DNA of 64,000 nucleotides from assembly GCA_963803245.1 (NCBI GenBank), contig CAWDLI010000003.1:66699-130698 (forward strand). Direction: 5' to 3'. Below are positions 38,928 to 48,236 of this stretch, piece by piece; position 1 is the first letter of the stretch, and each line of letters starts with the position of its first letter. The position numbers and the translations under genes were made by a program. Source of the DNA: JACVRW01 sp963803245. GTDB lineage: Bacteria > Actinomycetota > Thermoleophilia > Solirubrobacterales > Thermoleophilaceae. A model generated the notes under the pieces. The model was not told where the DNA came from. It ran no database searches and saw only the letters and a program-made list of their open reading frames with translations.

Positions 38928-41337
38928 GCAGGGCCCCGCCGAGCTTCTCGATCTCGCGCTGGATGGCCACCCGGCGCTCGGCCACCTCGTCGTCGGTGAG
39001 CGTCCGGTCCGGAGCCCGGAACTCGAGGCGCAGCGCGAGCGACTTGCTGCCCTCGCCCACCTGCTCGCCCCGGTAGAGGTCGAAGACCTTGAGCGACTCG
39101 AGCAGGTCGCCGCCACCTTCCCTCACGGCCGCCTCCACCCTGGCGGCGGGCACATCGTCGGGCACCACCACGGCGATGTCCTGCCTCACGACCGGGACGC
39201 TCGTCACGTCCTTGTAGACCTGTGCCCCGGTTCCGCCCAGCGCGTCCACGTCGAGCTCGAGCACCGCCACCGGGCCCTCCAGCTCCCAGGCCGCGACCAC
39301 CTCGGGGTGGAGCTCGCCGATGAAGCCGATCCCCTCATCGTCGCCGGTGCGCACCGAGGCCTGGCGCCCCGGGTGCAGGAACGGGAGCTCGCCGGGCTCG
39401 GCGCGCCACCCGACGCCGGCCGTCTCGAGCAGCGCGTCCAGGACCGCCCGAGCGGAGTAGTAGTCGGCCGCCCGGCCGGGGGTGCGCCAGCCCGCCGGCT
39501 GGCCGATGGTGAGCAGGGCCGACAGGTGATGACGCTCCTCCGCGGGCGTCTCGCCCTTGGGGGAGTCCGCCGGAGCCGCATCGAGCGACCCCGACGGCCG
39601 GAAGACGCGCGCCGACTCGAACAGGGCCAGCTCGTCACGGCCGTACGCGGCGTTGTGCGCGGCGGCGTCCAGGAGTCCCGGCAGCAGGAGCGGGCGCATC
39701 ACGCTCTGGTCCTCGGTGAGCGGGTTCTCGAGCCGTAGCGCGGGCTCGCCGTCCAGGCGCAGCCGAGCGAGTGCCGCCGGCGAGGTGAACGAGTACGAGA
39801 CCGTCTCGTTCAGTCCCCGGTCGCGCAGAGCGTCCTCGAGCCGGCGCCGGAGCCGCTGCTCCTCCGTGAGCGTGCCCACGGCGGCACGGCGGGCGGGAAG
39901 AGTGGTCGGCAGCTTGTCGAGGCCGTGCACGCGCGCCACCTCCTCGATCAGGTCGATCTCGCGCCGCACGTCGCTGCTGCGCCAGGGCGGGACCGTCCAG
40001 CCGCCGCCGGGCACGGACTCGAACCCGAGCCGGGTGAGTATCTGCTCGACCTCGCCGGGGTCGATGCGCTCGCCGAGCAGCCGCTCCATCCTGTCGAGCC
40101 GCAGCGGTACCACGACGTCCTCGGCCGGCACCGGATACTCGTCGAGCGTGCCCGGCACGAGCCGTGCCCCGGCGAGCTCGACCATCAGCCGCGCCGCCAG
40201 CCGCTGCGCGGCGATCGCCTGGTCGGGGTGCAGCTGCTTCTCGAAGCGCGCCGACGCCTCGCTGCGCAGCCCGAGGGCCTTCGAGGTCCGCATGATGTTC
40301 GGGCCGACCCAGGTGGCCGCCTCCATCAGCACGCGCGTGGTGTCGTCGGAAACCTCCGAGATCTGGCCGCCCATCACGCCCGCGATCCCGCTCGGGCCCT
40401 CTGCGTCGCAGACCAGGGCCATCTCCGAGGTGAAGGTGCGCTCGACGTCGTCGAGCGTCGTCATCTTCTCGCCGTCGGCGGCCTTCCGGACGACGATCCG
40501 GCCGCCGCGCACGCGGTCGAGGTCGAAGGCGTGCAGCGGCTGGCCGGTGGTGAGCATCACGTAGTTGGTGATGTCCACGACGTTCGAGATCGGGCGCTGG
40601 CCCGCCGCCATCAGCCGCTGCTTCAGCCAGAGCGGCGAGGGGCCCACCTTCACGTCTTCGAACACGCGCGCGCTGAAGCGCAGGCAGGTCTCGGGGTCGA
40701 TCTCGACGGACGCGTGGTCGGCGGCGGAGTCGGTTCCGCTCGGCTCGGCGTCCTCGTCGGTCGGGTCAGCGGCGAGCGGCGCTCCGGTGACCGCGTGCAG
40801 GTCGCGCGCCACTCCGTAGACGCTCATCACGTCGGGACGGTTGGGGGTCACCTCGAGCTCGAGCACCTCGTCGGCGATCGGGAGGTGGCCGGCGAGCGGA
40901 GCGCCGGGCGCGAGGTCGTCGGGCAGCACCATGATCCCGGCGTGGTCGGTGCCGATCCCGACCTCGTCCTCGGCCAGGATCATCCCGCTCGAGCGGACCC
41001 CCCGGAGCTTCGCCTCACCCAGCTTCGTGCCGTCCGGCATCGTCGCGCCGGGCAGGGCCACCGCCACGGTCTGGCCGGCGGCCACGTTGGGTGCTCCGCA
41101 GACGATCGTCCGCGGCTCGCCGGAGCCGTCGTCCACCACGCACAGGCTGAGCCGGTCGGCGTCGGGGTGGGGCCCCGACTCCAGCACGCGGGCCACGACG
41201 AAGCTGGACGGGTCGCCCACCCCCACCGTGTCGAGCCGCTCGAGCTTGTCGCCCGACATCGTCAGCGCATCGGCGATCTCGGCAGCCGCGCTCCCCGGGT
41301 CGCAGTAGCTGCGCAGCCATGCGAGCGGCACCCTCAT
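38920..41337 (-). CDS. pheT: Phenylalanyl-tRNA synthetase beta subunit
   Basis: 805 residues. MRVPLAWLRSYCDPGSAAAE opens the B1 domain, followed by the tRNA-binding OB domain (VVARVLESGPHPDADRLSLC), the B3/B4 editing region (FDLDRVRGGRIVVRKAADGE), B5 and the catalytic-like domain, and the C-terminal ferredoxin-like anticodon-binding domain (VTSVPVVRQDIAVVVPDDVP). Works as an alpha2-beta2 complex with PheS. Overlaps pheS by 4 nt. Confidence 0.96.
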   Translation of the reverse strand: MRVPLAWLRSYCDPGSAAAEIADALTMSGDKLERLDTVGVGDPSSFVVARVLESGPHPDADRLSLCVVDDGSGEPRTIVCGAPNVAAGQTVAVALPGATMPDGTKLGEAKLRGVRSSGMILAEDEVGIGTDHAGIMVLPDDLAPGAPLAGHLPIADEVLELEVTPNRPDVMSVYGVARDLHAVTGAPLAADPTDEDAEPSGTDSAADHASVEIDPETCLRFSARVFEDVKVGPSPLWLKQRLMAAGQRPISNVVDITNYVMLTTGQPLHAFDLDRVRGGRIVVRKAADGEKMTTLDDVERTFTSEMALVCDAEGPSGIAGVMGGQISEVSDDTTRVLMEAATWVGPNIMRTSKALGLRSEASARFEKQLHPDQAIAAQRLAARLMVELAGARLVPGTLDEYPVPAEDVVVPLRLDRMERLLGERIDPGEVEQILTRLGFESVPGGGWTVPPWRSSDVRREIDLIEEVARVHGLDKLPTTLPARRAAVGTLTEEQRLRRRLEDALRDRGLNETVSYSFTSPAALARLRLDGEPALRLENPLTEDQSVMRPLLLPGLLDAAAHNAAYGRDELALFESARVFRPSGSLDAAPADSPKGETPAEERHHLSALLTIGQPAGWRTPGRAADYYSARAVLDALLETAGVGWRAEPGELPFLHPGRQASVRTGDDEGIGFIGELHPEVVAAWELEGPVAVLELDVDALGGTGAQVYKDVTSVPVVRQDIAVVVPDDVPAARVEAAVREGGGDLLESLKVFDLYRGEQVGEGSKSLALRLEFRAPDRTLTDDEVAERRVAIQREIEKLGGALRA

Positions 41338-42410
41338 GGCCCCGCTCCGAACTGCTCCAGCAGGCGGAGGTCGTTCTCGAAGAGCATCCGCAGGTCGGGC
41401 ACCTCGTGCACGAGCATCGCGATGCGCTCGATCCCCATCCCGAAGGCGAAGCCCTGGACCTTGTCGGGGTCGTAGCCGTTCGCGGCCACGTAGCCGAGCA
41501 CGTTCGGGTCCACCATGCCCGAGCCGAGGATCTCGATCCAGCCCTCCCCCTTGCACGTGGGGCAGCGCTCGCCACCGAGCCGGCCGGTGCCGTCGCAGCG
41601 GAAGCAGGACACGTCCACCTCCACGCTCGGCTCGGTGAACGGGAAGTAGCCGGGCCGCAGGCGCACCTCCGTCGTCTCGCCGAACATCTGGCGGGCGAAG
41701 GCGAGCAGCACGCCCTGGAGGTCCGCGAGCGTGATGTCCTCGTCGATTGCCAGGCCCTCTAGCTGGTGGAACATCGGAACGTGCGTGGCGTCCGGAGTGT
41801 CGGGCCGGTAGACGCGGCCCGGCACGACCACGTAGATCGGCGGCTCCTGCAGCTCCATCGCGCGCACCTGCATCGGCGAGGTGTGCGTGCGCAGCAGCAC
41901 TCGCTCGGCGAGGTAGAACGTGTCCTGGGGCAGCCGGGCCGGGTGCTCGGGCGGATGGTTGAGCGCGGTGAAGTTGTAGTAGTCGAACTCGATCTCGGGT
42001 CCCTCGAGCACGGAGAAGCCGAGACCCACGAAGATGTCCTCCATCCGGCGCCGGATCTGGGAGATCAGGTGCAGGTGGCCCAGCGGGAGCGGCGGGTCGC
42101 CCGGAAGCGTCACGTCGATGCTGTCCTCCGCGAGCCGGCGCTGCAGCTCCGCGGAGCCCAGCTCGGCATCCCGCGCCTCGATCAGCTGCTCGAGCGCCCG
42201 ACGGACCTGGTTGGCGCCCTGGCCCACCGGGCCGCGCTCCTCGGGCGGCAGCTCCCCGATCGAGCGGAGCACCTGGGTGAGCGGGGACTTCCGGCCGAGG
42301 TAGCGCACGCGCAGCTCCTCGAGCGCCGCCGCGTCGCCGGCGCCGCCGATCGCCCCCTCCGCCTCCTGCCGGAGCTCCTCGAGGTCTGGACGCACGGGAG
42401 GCTCAGGCAT
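41334..42410 (-). CDS. pheS: Phenylalanyl-tRNA synthetase alpha subunit
   Basis: 358 residues. The N-terminal coiled coil is followed by a class II core: motif 1 region HPARLPQDTFYLAERVLLRT HTS, motif 2 GRVYRPDTPDATHVPMFHQL EGL, and motif 3 GFAFGMGIERIAMLVHEVPD. A CFRCDGTG ... CPTCKGEGW zinc-like knuckle is inserted, seen in some bacterial PheS. Starts inside the end of the TrmH gene (8-nt overlap). Confidence 0.96.
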   Translation of the reverse strand: MPEPPVRPDLEELRQEAEGAIGGAGDAAALEELRVRYLGRKSPLTQVLRSIGELPPEERGPVGQGANQVRRALEQLIEARDAELGSAELQRRLAEDSIDVTLPGDPPLPLGHLHLISQIRRRMEDIFVGLGFSVLEGPEIEFDYYNFTALNHPPEHPARLPQDTFYLAERVLLRTHTSPMQVRAMELQEPPIYVVVPGRVYRPDTPDATHVPMFHQLEGLAIDEDITLADLQGVLLAFARQMFGETTEVRLRPGYFPFTEPSVEVDVSCFRCDGTGRLGGERCPTCKGEGWIEILGSGMVDPNVLGYVAANGYDPDKVQGFAFGMGIERIAMLVHEVPDLRMLFENDLRLLEQFGAGP

Positions 42411-43101
42411 GGCGCGCCATCCTATTGGCGAGCTCGTACAGCGCGACCGTGGCGGCCATCCCTACGTTGAGCGACTCCGGGCCGTCATCGCGCAGCGGGA
42501 TCCGGGCCGTGTGGGCGGCCCGCTCGAGCAGCTCGGGCGGCAGTCCCTCGCGCTCGGCGCCGAGACAGACCACCAGCGGCGCATCGACCGGCCCGAGCTC
42601 GGCCAGCGTCTGGCCGGCGCGAGGATCGAGCCCGAGCAGGGCCCCCGGAAGCTCTTCGGGCAGCGCCCGGCCCGGCGGCCGCGCGAACAGGGAGCCCATG
42701 CTCGCCCGCACGGCCTTGGGCGAGTAGGGATCCGCGCACCCCGGCCCGAGCAGAACTGGGCCGTCGCAGAGACCGTGGGCGGCGCGCAGGATGGTGCCCA
42801 CGTTGCCGGGGTCGTCGACCCCGTGAAGGTAGAGCATCACCCGGCCGGCGGGCTCGGACCACCTCCGCGAATAGACCCCGATCACGCGCGTGCCCGAGCC
42901 CAGCGTGCTCACCTCGTCGAGCAGCTCGCGCTCCACGTCGGTCCCGGCGCGGAGCAGCACCTCGGGCTCCCAGCCGGCGGCCGCGGCAGCGTCCACCAGG
43001 TCCTCGCCCTCGGCGGCGAACAGGTCGAGCCGCTCGCGCCAGCGGTGCTCGCGGAGCTTGCGGATCGTCTTCAGCTGCTCGTTTTGTGGGGAGGTGATCA
43101 T
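42403..43101 (-). CDS. TrmH/SpoU-family RNA 2'-O-methyltransferase
   Basis: 232 residues. The N-terminal substrate-binding part (LREHRWRERLDLFAAEGEDL) is typical for 23S rRNA ribose methylases. The SPOUT knot motifs are LHGVDDPGNVGTILRAAHGL, VCLGAEREGLPPELLERA and LNVGMAATVALYEL, binding S-adenosylmethionine. The target nucleotide cannot be read from sequence. First gene of the TrmH-pheST-arg block. Confidence 0.92.
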   Translation of the reverse strand: MITSPQNEQLKTIRKLREHRWRERLDLFAAEGEDLVDAAAAAGWEPEVLLRAGTDVERELLDEVSTLGSGTRVIGVYSRRWSEPAGRVMLYLHGVDDPGNVGTILRAAHGLCDGPVLLGPGCADPYSPKAVRASMGSLFARPPGRALPEELPGALLGLDPRAGQTLAELGPVDAPLVVCLGAEREGLPPELLERAAHTARIPLRDDGPESLNVGMAATVALYELANRMARHA

Positions 43102-43112
43102 GGTTTGGAAAA

Positions 43113-43146
43113 TCGGTGCGCCGCCGGCCGAGCCGGCGGCTTCCGC
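43113..43146. repeat. Palindromic dispersed repeat, copy C
   Basis: TCGGTGCG, left arm GCCGCCGGC, loop CGA, right arm GCCGGCGGC, then TTCCGC. Located 12 bp upstream of the TrmH start and 17 bp from the rplT terminator, between two minus-strand operons. Confidence 0.7.
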
Positions 43147-43162
43147 TCAGGCCGGGTCATGG

Positions 43163-43192
43163 AACGAAAAAGGGCGCCTCGCTGGGCGCCCG
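43163..43192 (-). terminator. Rho-independent terminator of infC-rpmI-rplT
   Basis: On the minus strand: GGGCGCCC, short loop AGCGA, GGCGCCC, then TTTTT. The stem is 7 bp and very GC-rich. It lies 30 bp after the rplT stop. Confidence 0.8.
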
Positions 43193-43221
43193 GGAGATGA
43201 TGCTGCGGCTCGGCCTTTGAG

Positions 43222-43581
43222 TCAGGCGGCCACCGCCTCCCGGGCGATCTCGGCAAAACGTCGGAAGGTCTCAGGGTCGCGCACGGCCATGTCCGCCAGC
43301 ACCTTGCGGTCGAGCTCGACGCCCGCCTCTTTCAGGCCGTGCATGAACTGCGAGTAGCTGAGGCCCTCCTGGCGGGCCGCGGCGTTGATGCGCACGATCC
43401 AGAGACGCCGGAAGTCGCGCTTGCGCGTCCGCCGGTGCGCATACGAGTAGGAGTCGGCCTTGAGCAGGGCCTCCTTGGCCCGCTTGTAGCTCGACTTGGC
43501 CTGCCCCCGGTACCCCTTGGTCCGGTCGAGAGTGGCGCGGCGCTTCTTGCGCGCGTGGACTGAACGCTTGACGCGGCTCAC
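43222..43581 (-). CDS. rplT: Ribosomal protein L20
   Basis: 119 residues, strongly basic: MSRVKRSVHARKKRRATLDR, KGYRGQAKSSYKRAKEALLK, RDFRRLWIVRINAAARQEGL. Binds 23S rRNA during 50S assembly and in many bacteria represses its own operon. Overlaps the rpmI stop by 4 nt. Confidence 0.97.
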   Translation of the reverse strand: MSRVKRSVHARKKRRATLDRTKGYRGQAKSSYKRAKEALLKADSYSYAHRRTRKRDFRRLWIVRINAAARQEGLSYSQFMHGLKEAGVELDRKVLADMAVRDPETFRRFAEIAREAVAA

Positions 43582-43772
43582 TTGTGGAGCAGCTCCCTGA
43601 CCCGCTTCTGGTCAGCCTTCGCGACCAGCACCGGCTCCTTCAGCTTCCGCTTGCGCTTGGCGCTCTTCTTGCCCAGGTTGTGGCTCGTGAAGGAGTGCCG
43701 CGCGAGCAGCTTCCCCTTGGAGCTCTTCTTGAAGCGCTTCTTAGCGCCGGAATGCGTCTTCATCTTGGGCAT
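43578..43772 (-). CDS. rpmI: Ribosomal protein L35
   Basis: 64 residues, MPKMKTHSGAKKRFKKSSKG KLLARHSFTSHNLGKKSAKR: the standard L35 sequence. Preceded by an unusually long 324-nt gap from infC. Confidence 0.97.
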   Translation of the reverse strand: MPKMKTHSGAKKRFKKSSKGKLLARHSFTSHNLGKKSAKRKRKLKEPVLVAKADQKRVRELLHK

Positions 43773-44096
43773 GGCAGCGCCCTATTGAAGCAGACGGCTG
43801 CGGGTCCGCCGGCCTCCTCCCCGGGTCAACCGACAACAACAGGCCGGGTACGGATGAGTTCTGTTACCTGGCCGTCGTATTCGTGCGGCGCATGGTGCAC
43901 CGGCGTGCCCAGGCCGGGAGTGAGGTGTCGAGTTAGTCGCGGATAGCGCGAGTAACTGACAGGTCACTCTGGCTGCGGGGCCCTGCCTGCCAGCGGTCGC
44001 GGCCGTTCCGACCTCGGAGTGCTTAATCACTTAGGCACGTATACCGGGAGGAAATGAACAGGCCCCCACGCCTGCCTCATCGGCGGGCGGGCTGTA
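43773..44096 (-). ncRNA. Candidate structured leader between infC and rpmI
   Basis: 324 nt without a supported gene, inside an operon whose other junction overlaps. The position matches the place where L20 binds its mRNA in other bacteria. On the minus strand it contains complementary blocks near both ends (for example GGCCTGTTCATTTCC and the CCGGCCTGTTGTTGTCGG region) and GGGGAGGAGG before rpmI. No known RNA family was recognised; the regulatory role is inference. Confidence 0.4.
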
Positions 44097-44672
44097 CTAG
44101 CTGGCCGCGACCGCCGGCTCGGTGCTCTTCTTGTTCGGCGCGAGCAGCATGGTCATGTTGCGCCCGTCCTGCTGGGGCGATTGCTCGACCGTGCCCAGCT
44201 CCGCAACGTCCTCGGCCAGGCGCATGAGCAGCGCCTCGCCGCGCTCCGGATGGGTCTGCTCGCGCCCGCGGAACATGATCGTGACCTTCACGCGGTCGTC
44301 GCCCTTCAGGAAGCGGACCACGTGGTTCTTCTTCGTCTCGTAGTCGTTGTTCGCGATCTTCGGCCGCAGCTTGATCTCGCGCACGTTCACCTGCTTCTGG
44401 TGCCGGCGCGCGGCCTTCGCCTTCTGCTCCTGCTCGTACTTGTACTTCGAGTAGTCGAGCACGCGGCACACCGGCGGGCGGGCCTCAGCGGCCACCTCGA
44501 CGAGGTCGAGGTCGCGCTCCTGGGCGTACTTGAGCGCCTGCGCGGTGTCCACCACGCCGATCTGATTGCCGTCCGCCCCGATGAGCCGCACCTGCGGAAC
44601 CCTGATCCGCTCGTTGATACGGGTCTCGTCGCGCTCCGGGGGGCGCCGATCGAACTTACGCGGGATCGGCAC
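44097..44672 (-). CDS. infC: Translation initiation factor IF-3
   Basis: 191 residues from GTG 44672. N-domain RINERIRVPQVRLIGADGNQ and the linker helix; C-domain KYEQEQKAKAARRHQKQVNV REIKLRPKI, GDDRVKVTIMFRGREQTHPE. It has an extension of ~18 residues before RINER (MPIPRKFDRRPPERDE) and a short tail. It keeps 30S subunits free and checks the start codon. Probable promoter at 44788-44793, leaving a leader of ~110 nt. Confidence 0.96.
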   Translation of the reverse strand: MPIPRKFDRRPPERDETRINERIRVPQVRLIGADGNQIGVVDTAQALKYAQERDLDLVEVAAEARPPVCRVLDYSKYKYEQEQKAKAARRHQKQVNVREIKLRPKIANNDYETKKNHVVRFLKGDDRVKVTIMFRGREQTHPERGEALLMRLAEDVAELGTVEQSPQQDGRNMTMLLAPNKKSTEPAVAAS

Positions 44673-44787
44673 TAGCTACGGGACCAACTGGACGTCAAAA
44701 GGCGTTAGTGGCGTCGGGTGACAAACGGGCACTGGGCGCTTCAGCGAGATCCGATGCGCAAGAGTCGTGTGCCCTTCATTCGCGGCG

Positions 44788-44793
44788 AGTATA
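44788..44793 (-). promoter_or_regulatory. Probable -10 box of the infC operon
   Basis: TATACT on the minus strand in the 130-nt gap between thrS and infC. No strong -35 is seen in the end of thrS. Predicted leader about 110 nt. Confidence 0.45.
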
Positions 44794-44802
44794 GCGGCGG
44801 AT

Positions 44803-46746
44803 CTAGCTACGGCGCGCGATTTCGTCACTCAGGCGATCGGCCAGCTCGGCCACGGATACCGCGCCCAGATCGCCCTCGCCGTGGCGGCGGAGGGCCACCT
44901 GGCGCTCCTCCTCTTCCTTGTCGCCCACCACGAGCATGTACGGAGCCTTCTGAAGCTCCGCGTCGCGGATCTTGCGGCCGACCGACTCGGTGCGGTCGTC
45001 CACCTCGGTCCGGATGCCGCTCTTGCGGAGGTCCGTGGCCACGAGGTGCGCGTACGGGACGTGCCGGTCCGCGATCGGCAGAACGGTCGCCTGAACGGGT
45101 GCCAGCCAGAGCGGCAGCTCGCCGGCGTAGTGCTCGATCAGGATGCCGATGAAGCGCTCGAACGAGCCCATCGACGCCCGGTGGATCATCGCCGGCTGGT
45201 GCTCGGCGTTGTCCGCGCCCGTGTAGGTGAGCTCGAACTGCTCGGGCATGTAGTAGTCGAGCTGGACGGTGCCCAGCTGCCACGAGCGGCCGATCGTGTC
45301 GGTCATGTGGAGATCGATCTTCGGGCCGTAGAACGCCCCGTCGCCCTCGTTCAGGTCGTACTCGAGCCCGCGGCTCTCGAGAGCCCCTTGGAGCGCGTTC
45401 TCGGCCTTGTCCCACATCTCCTCCGTGCCCACGCGCTTCTCGGGGCGCGTGGACAGCTCGAGACGAGGCTTGAAGCCGAACTGGTCGTAGATGAAGTAGC
45501 TGAAGTCGAGGCAGCGGAGCACCTCCTCCTCGATCTGCTCCTCCGTGCAGAACACGTGCGCGTCGTCCTGGGTGATGTGGCGCACCCGCAACAGGCCGTG
45601 GAGCGTGCCGCTGGGCTCGTGCCGGTGCACCAGCCCCTGCTCGGCGTACCGGATCGGGAGGTCGCGGTACGACCGCGCGTCGCGCTTGTAGATCTGGACG
45701 TGAGCCGGGCAGTTCATCGGCTTCAGGCCCATCGGCTGGCCCTCCACGTCCGTGAAGTACATGTGGTCGCGGTAGACGTGCCAGTGGCCGGACTTCTTCC
45801 AGAGCTCGACGTCGTACAGGATCGGCGTGCGCACCTCGGTGTATCCGCGCTCCACGTTGCTCGTCCGCCAGAGCTTCGTGAGCTCGTTCCAGACGTGGGT
45901 TCCCTTGGGCAGCCAGAACGGCATGCCGGGAGCCACGTCGGAGAGCATGAACAGCCCCAGCTCGCGCCCGAGCTTGCGATGGTCGCGCGCGCGGGCCTCC
46001 TCGAGCCGCTTCAGGTGTTCCTCCAGGGCGGCCTTGTCGAGGAACGCGGTGCCGTAGATGCGGGTGAGCATCTGCCGGTCCGAGTCGCCGCGCCAGTACG
46101 CGCCCGCGACCGAGGTGAGCTTGAAGGCCCCGATCCGCTTGGTGCCGGGACCGTGCGGCCCGCGGCAGAGGTCGGTGAACGGGCCGTTCCTGTAGAGCGA
46201 GACGCTCTCGACCCCCTCGTTCTTCACGAGGTCCTCGATCAGTTCGACCTTGTAGTCCTGACCCTCACCGCGGAAGCGCTCGATCGCGTCGGCTACGGGC
46301 AGCTCGGAGCGTTCGAAGGCCTCGTCGGCCTTCACGTGCTTCCGCATCTGGTCCTCGATGCGCCCGAGGTCGTGCTCGGAGACGCTCACGCCCTCCGGGA
46401 ACTCGAAGTCGTAGTAGAAGCCGTCCTCGATCGGCGGTCCGATCGAGACCTTCACGCCCGGGTACAGCTCCGTGACCGCGGTGGCGAGCACGTGCGCCGC
46501 GTCGTGGCGGATCAGCCATAGCGGGCCCTGGCCGTTCTCGGGCGACTTCGCCGTCACGATCTCGATGCCCGCGCCGTCCGGCAGCGGGGCCGAGAGGTCG
46601 CGCAGCTCGGGTCCCGCGCCGTTGTCCGTCACGAGGATGCCCAGGGCGGCGCGAGCCAGGCCGGGGCCGATTGCGGCGGCCGCGTCCGCGCCCGTCGAGC
46701 CTTCCGGGAGGTCGAGCGCCGTGCCGTCTGGGAGATGGACCTTCAC
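44803..46746 (-). CDS. thrS: Threonyl-tRNA synthetase
   Basis: 647 residues from GTG 46746. TGS domain (VKVHLPDGTALDLPEGSTGA), editing domain with the metal-type RHDAAHVLATAV and the later Cys/His site, class II catalytic core (MNCPAHVQIYKRDARSYRDL P, RVRHITQDDAHVFCTEEQIE, PAMIHRASMGSFERFIGILI EH) and anticodon-binding domain (PVQATVLPIADRHVPYAHLV). Charges tRNA-Thr and corrects serine mischarging. Confidence 0.96.
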   Translation of the reverse strand: MKVHLPDGTALDLPEGSTGADAAAAIGPGLARAALGILVTDNGAGPELRDLSAPLPDGAGIEIVTAKSPENGQGPLWLIRHDAAHVLATAVTELYPGVKVSIGPPIEDGFYYDFEFPEGVSVSEHDLGRIEDQMRKHVKADEAFERSELPVADAIERFRGEGQDYKVELIEDLVKNEGVESVSLYRNGPFTDLCRGPHGPGTKRIGAFKLTSVAGAYWRGDSDRQMLTRIYGTAFLDKAALEEHLKRLEEARARDHRKLGRELGLFMLSDVAPGMPFWLPKGTHVWNELTKLWRTSNVERGYTEVRTPILYDVELWKKSGHWHVYRDHMYFTDVEGQPMGLKPMNCPAHVQIYKRDARSYRDLPIRYAEQGLVHRHEPSGTLHGLLRVRHITQDDAHVFCTEEQIEEEVLRCLDFSYFIYDQFGFKPRLELSTRPEKRVGTEEMWDKAENALQGALESRGLEYDLNEGDGAFYGPKIDLHMTDTIGRSWQLGTVQLDYYMPEQFELTYTGADNAEHQPAMIHRASMGSFERFIGILIEHYAGELPLWLAPVQATVLPIADRHVPYAHLVATDLRKSGIRTEVDDRTESVGRKIRDAELQKAPYMLVVGDKEEEERQVALRRHGEGDLGAVSVAELADRLSDEIARRS

Positions 46747-46777
46747 GCGGCTCTCCACGGTACCGACAGCGCGGGAC

Positions 46778-48015
46778 TCAGAGGAGCTCGCCCAGGAGCC
46801 GCAGCTCGCGCTCGGCAGCGGCCGTGACGAGGAACCGCTCACGCACCCGCTCCCGGCCCGCGCGACCCATCTCCACCGCCAATCCCGGGTCGCGCACGAG
46901 CTCGACGAGATGCGCCGCGGTGGACTCCACCTCATCGGCCAGGAAGCCGTCCACGCCGTGGCGCACGGTGAGCGGCAGGCCGCCCCCGGTGCCGCCCACG
47001 ACGGGCGTGCGCCTCCAGAGCGCCTCGCACGGGCCGAGGTCGAAGCCCTCCCCCAGTGAGCTCTCCAGCACCACCCGGGCCAGGTGCTGGAGCCCTCCGA
47101 GCTCGAGGCTGCCGAGCGACTCGTACGAGGTGAGCAGCACCACCCCGGGCGTGTCGCCGACGTAGTCGGAGACCTCCTTGGCGGCCCGCCACTCCTCGCT
47201 CGCCGCGGAGTCGAGCGTCGCAGCGAGCACGAGCTGGAGCGACGGCTCCTCGGCGCGGGCGAGGCGGAAGCTCTCGATGGTCGAGTGGGGGTCGTCCCAG
47301 CGGTCGAGCTCGAGCAGCTGGAGGCAGAACGGGTGGTCGAGGTCCACGCCGAGCGGGCGCACGACCCGGCCCGGGAGGCGCGGCTCCAGCTCCAGATTGC
47401 GCGGGTCGAGCGGATCGATGCCCGGCGGCGCGGCTCTGACCGCGTCGTCCGCCAGCCCTGCCGGGCAGGAACGAGGGGTCCGGGGCGAGCACCAGGTCGC
47501 AGCCCCCGATCAGGCGGCGCGATCCGCTCCAGCGCCTCCGCCTCCGGCTCGGCTCCGTTCACGTGGCAGTGCCACACCGACCCTGCGCCCCTCGAGCCAC
47601 GGGGCCAGGCCCGCGGTGCCGGGATCGTGCAGCACCACCACGTCGTGGTCGCCCTCGATCGCCTCGGCCACGCGAGCGCAGGCCCCGGCGTAGGACTGCC
47701 AGTCGGCCTCCGTGATGGCGCTCTCGGCCCCGCGCAGCCCGCCGTGGAGCGCCCCCGCGACCCTGCGCAGCTCGGGATCGCCGAACAGCACGCGCCACTC
47801 CACGCTCACGCCTGCGCCGGCCTCGACCGCCAGCAGCCCGCCGAGCAGCTCCGGCACCCGGCCGCCGGCGCCCGCGACCGTCACGTGGAGGATGCGCGCC
47901 CCCTGGACGCCGCGCGCCGCCTCGTGCACCGCCTCCACCGCGCGGCGCCCGCCGCGGGCGCGTAATCCCCCGGAGGACGCGGGGCCACCGCCATCGGCTG
48001 GAGGTCGGCCGCCAT
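46778..48015 (-). pseudogene. GT4-type glycosyltransferase broken by four frameshifts
   Basis: The parts, in order: MAADLQPMAVAPRPPGDY (from ATG 48015); AVEAVHEAARGVQGARILHV to DVVVLHDPGTAGLAPWLEGR (next frame); VWHCHVNGAEPEAEALERI (back); RRLIGGCDLVLAPDPSFLPG R; then LADDAVRAAPPGIDPLDPRN through the complete C-terminal Rossmann domain (GEGFDLGPCEALWRRTPVVG) to TAG 46778. Together they give a normal ~410-residue enzyme related to trehalose-synthase-like glycosyltransferases. Frame changes lie near 47950, 47585, 47515 and 47465. Three are +1 shifts. Real decay or read errors; it matches the pattern seen in the PiT gene. Confidence 0.7.
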
Positions 48016-48236
48016 GGGCGCGCAGCGTACTTTGGGCCCGCCCCGCGGGCCAGCCGGGCGCCATTGCACAGCAACCCCTGTGTGATCGCAGCTCACACGA
48101 CGAACGTCCGTTCGTACCTACGGTGGCCAGGTCAGTCACCGGCGCAAGACGGTCCGTCAGCGGCCGCGCCGGTCCCCGCCGTGCCCCTCCGGGTGCGGGT
48201 CGCCTCGCAGCAGGCGGAATTCGACACGCGGAGGTG

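Noticed and set aside
48060..48236. Possible c-di-AMP (ydaO-type) riboswitch upstream of the Rpf-like gene
   Set aside because: Such riboswitches precede rpf genes in actinobacteria, but I could not find the conserved core blocks in order. A covariance-model search of this interval would decide.
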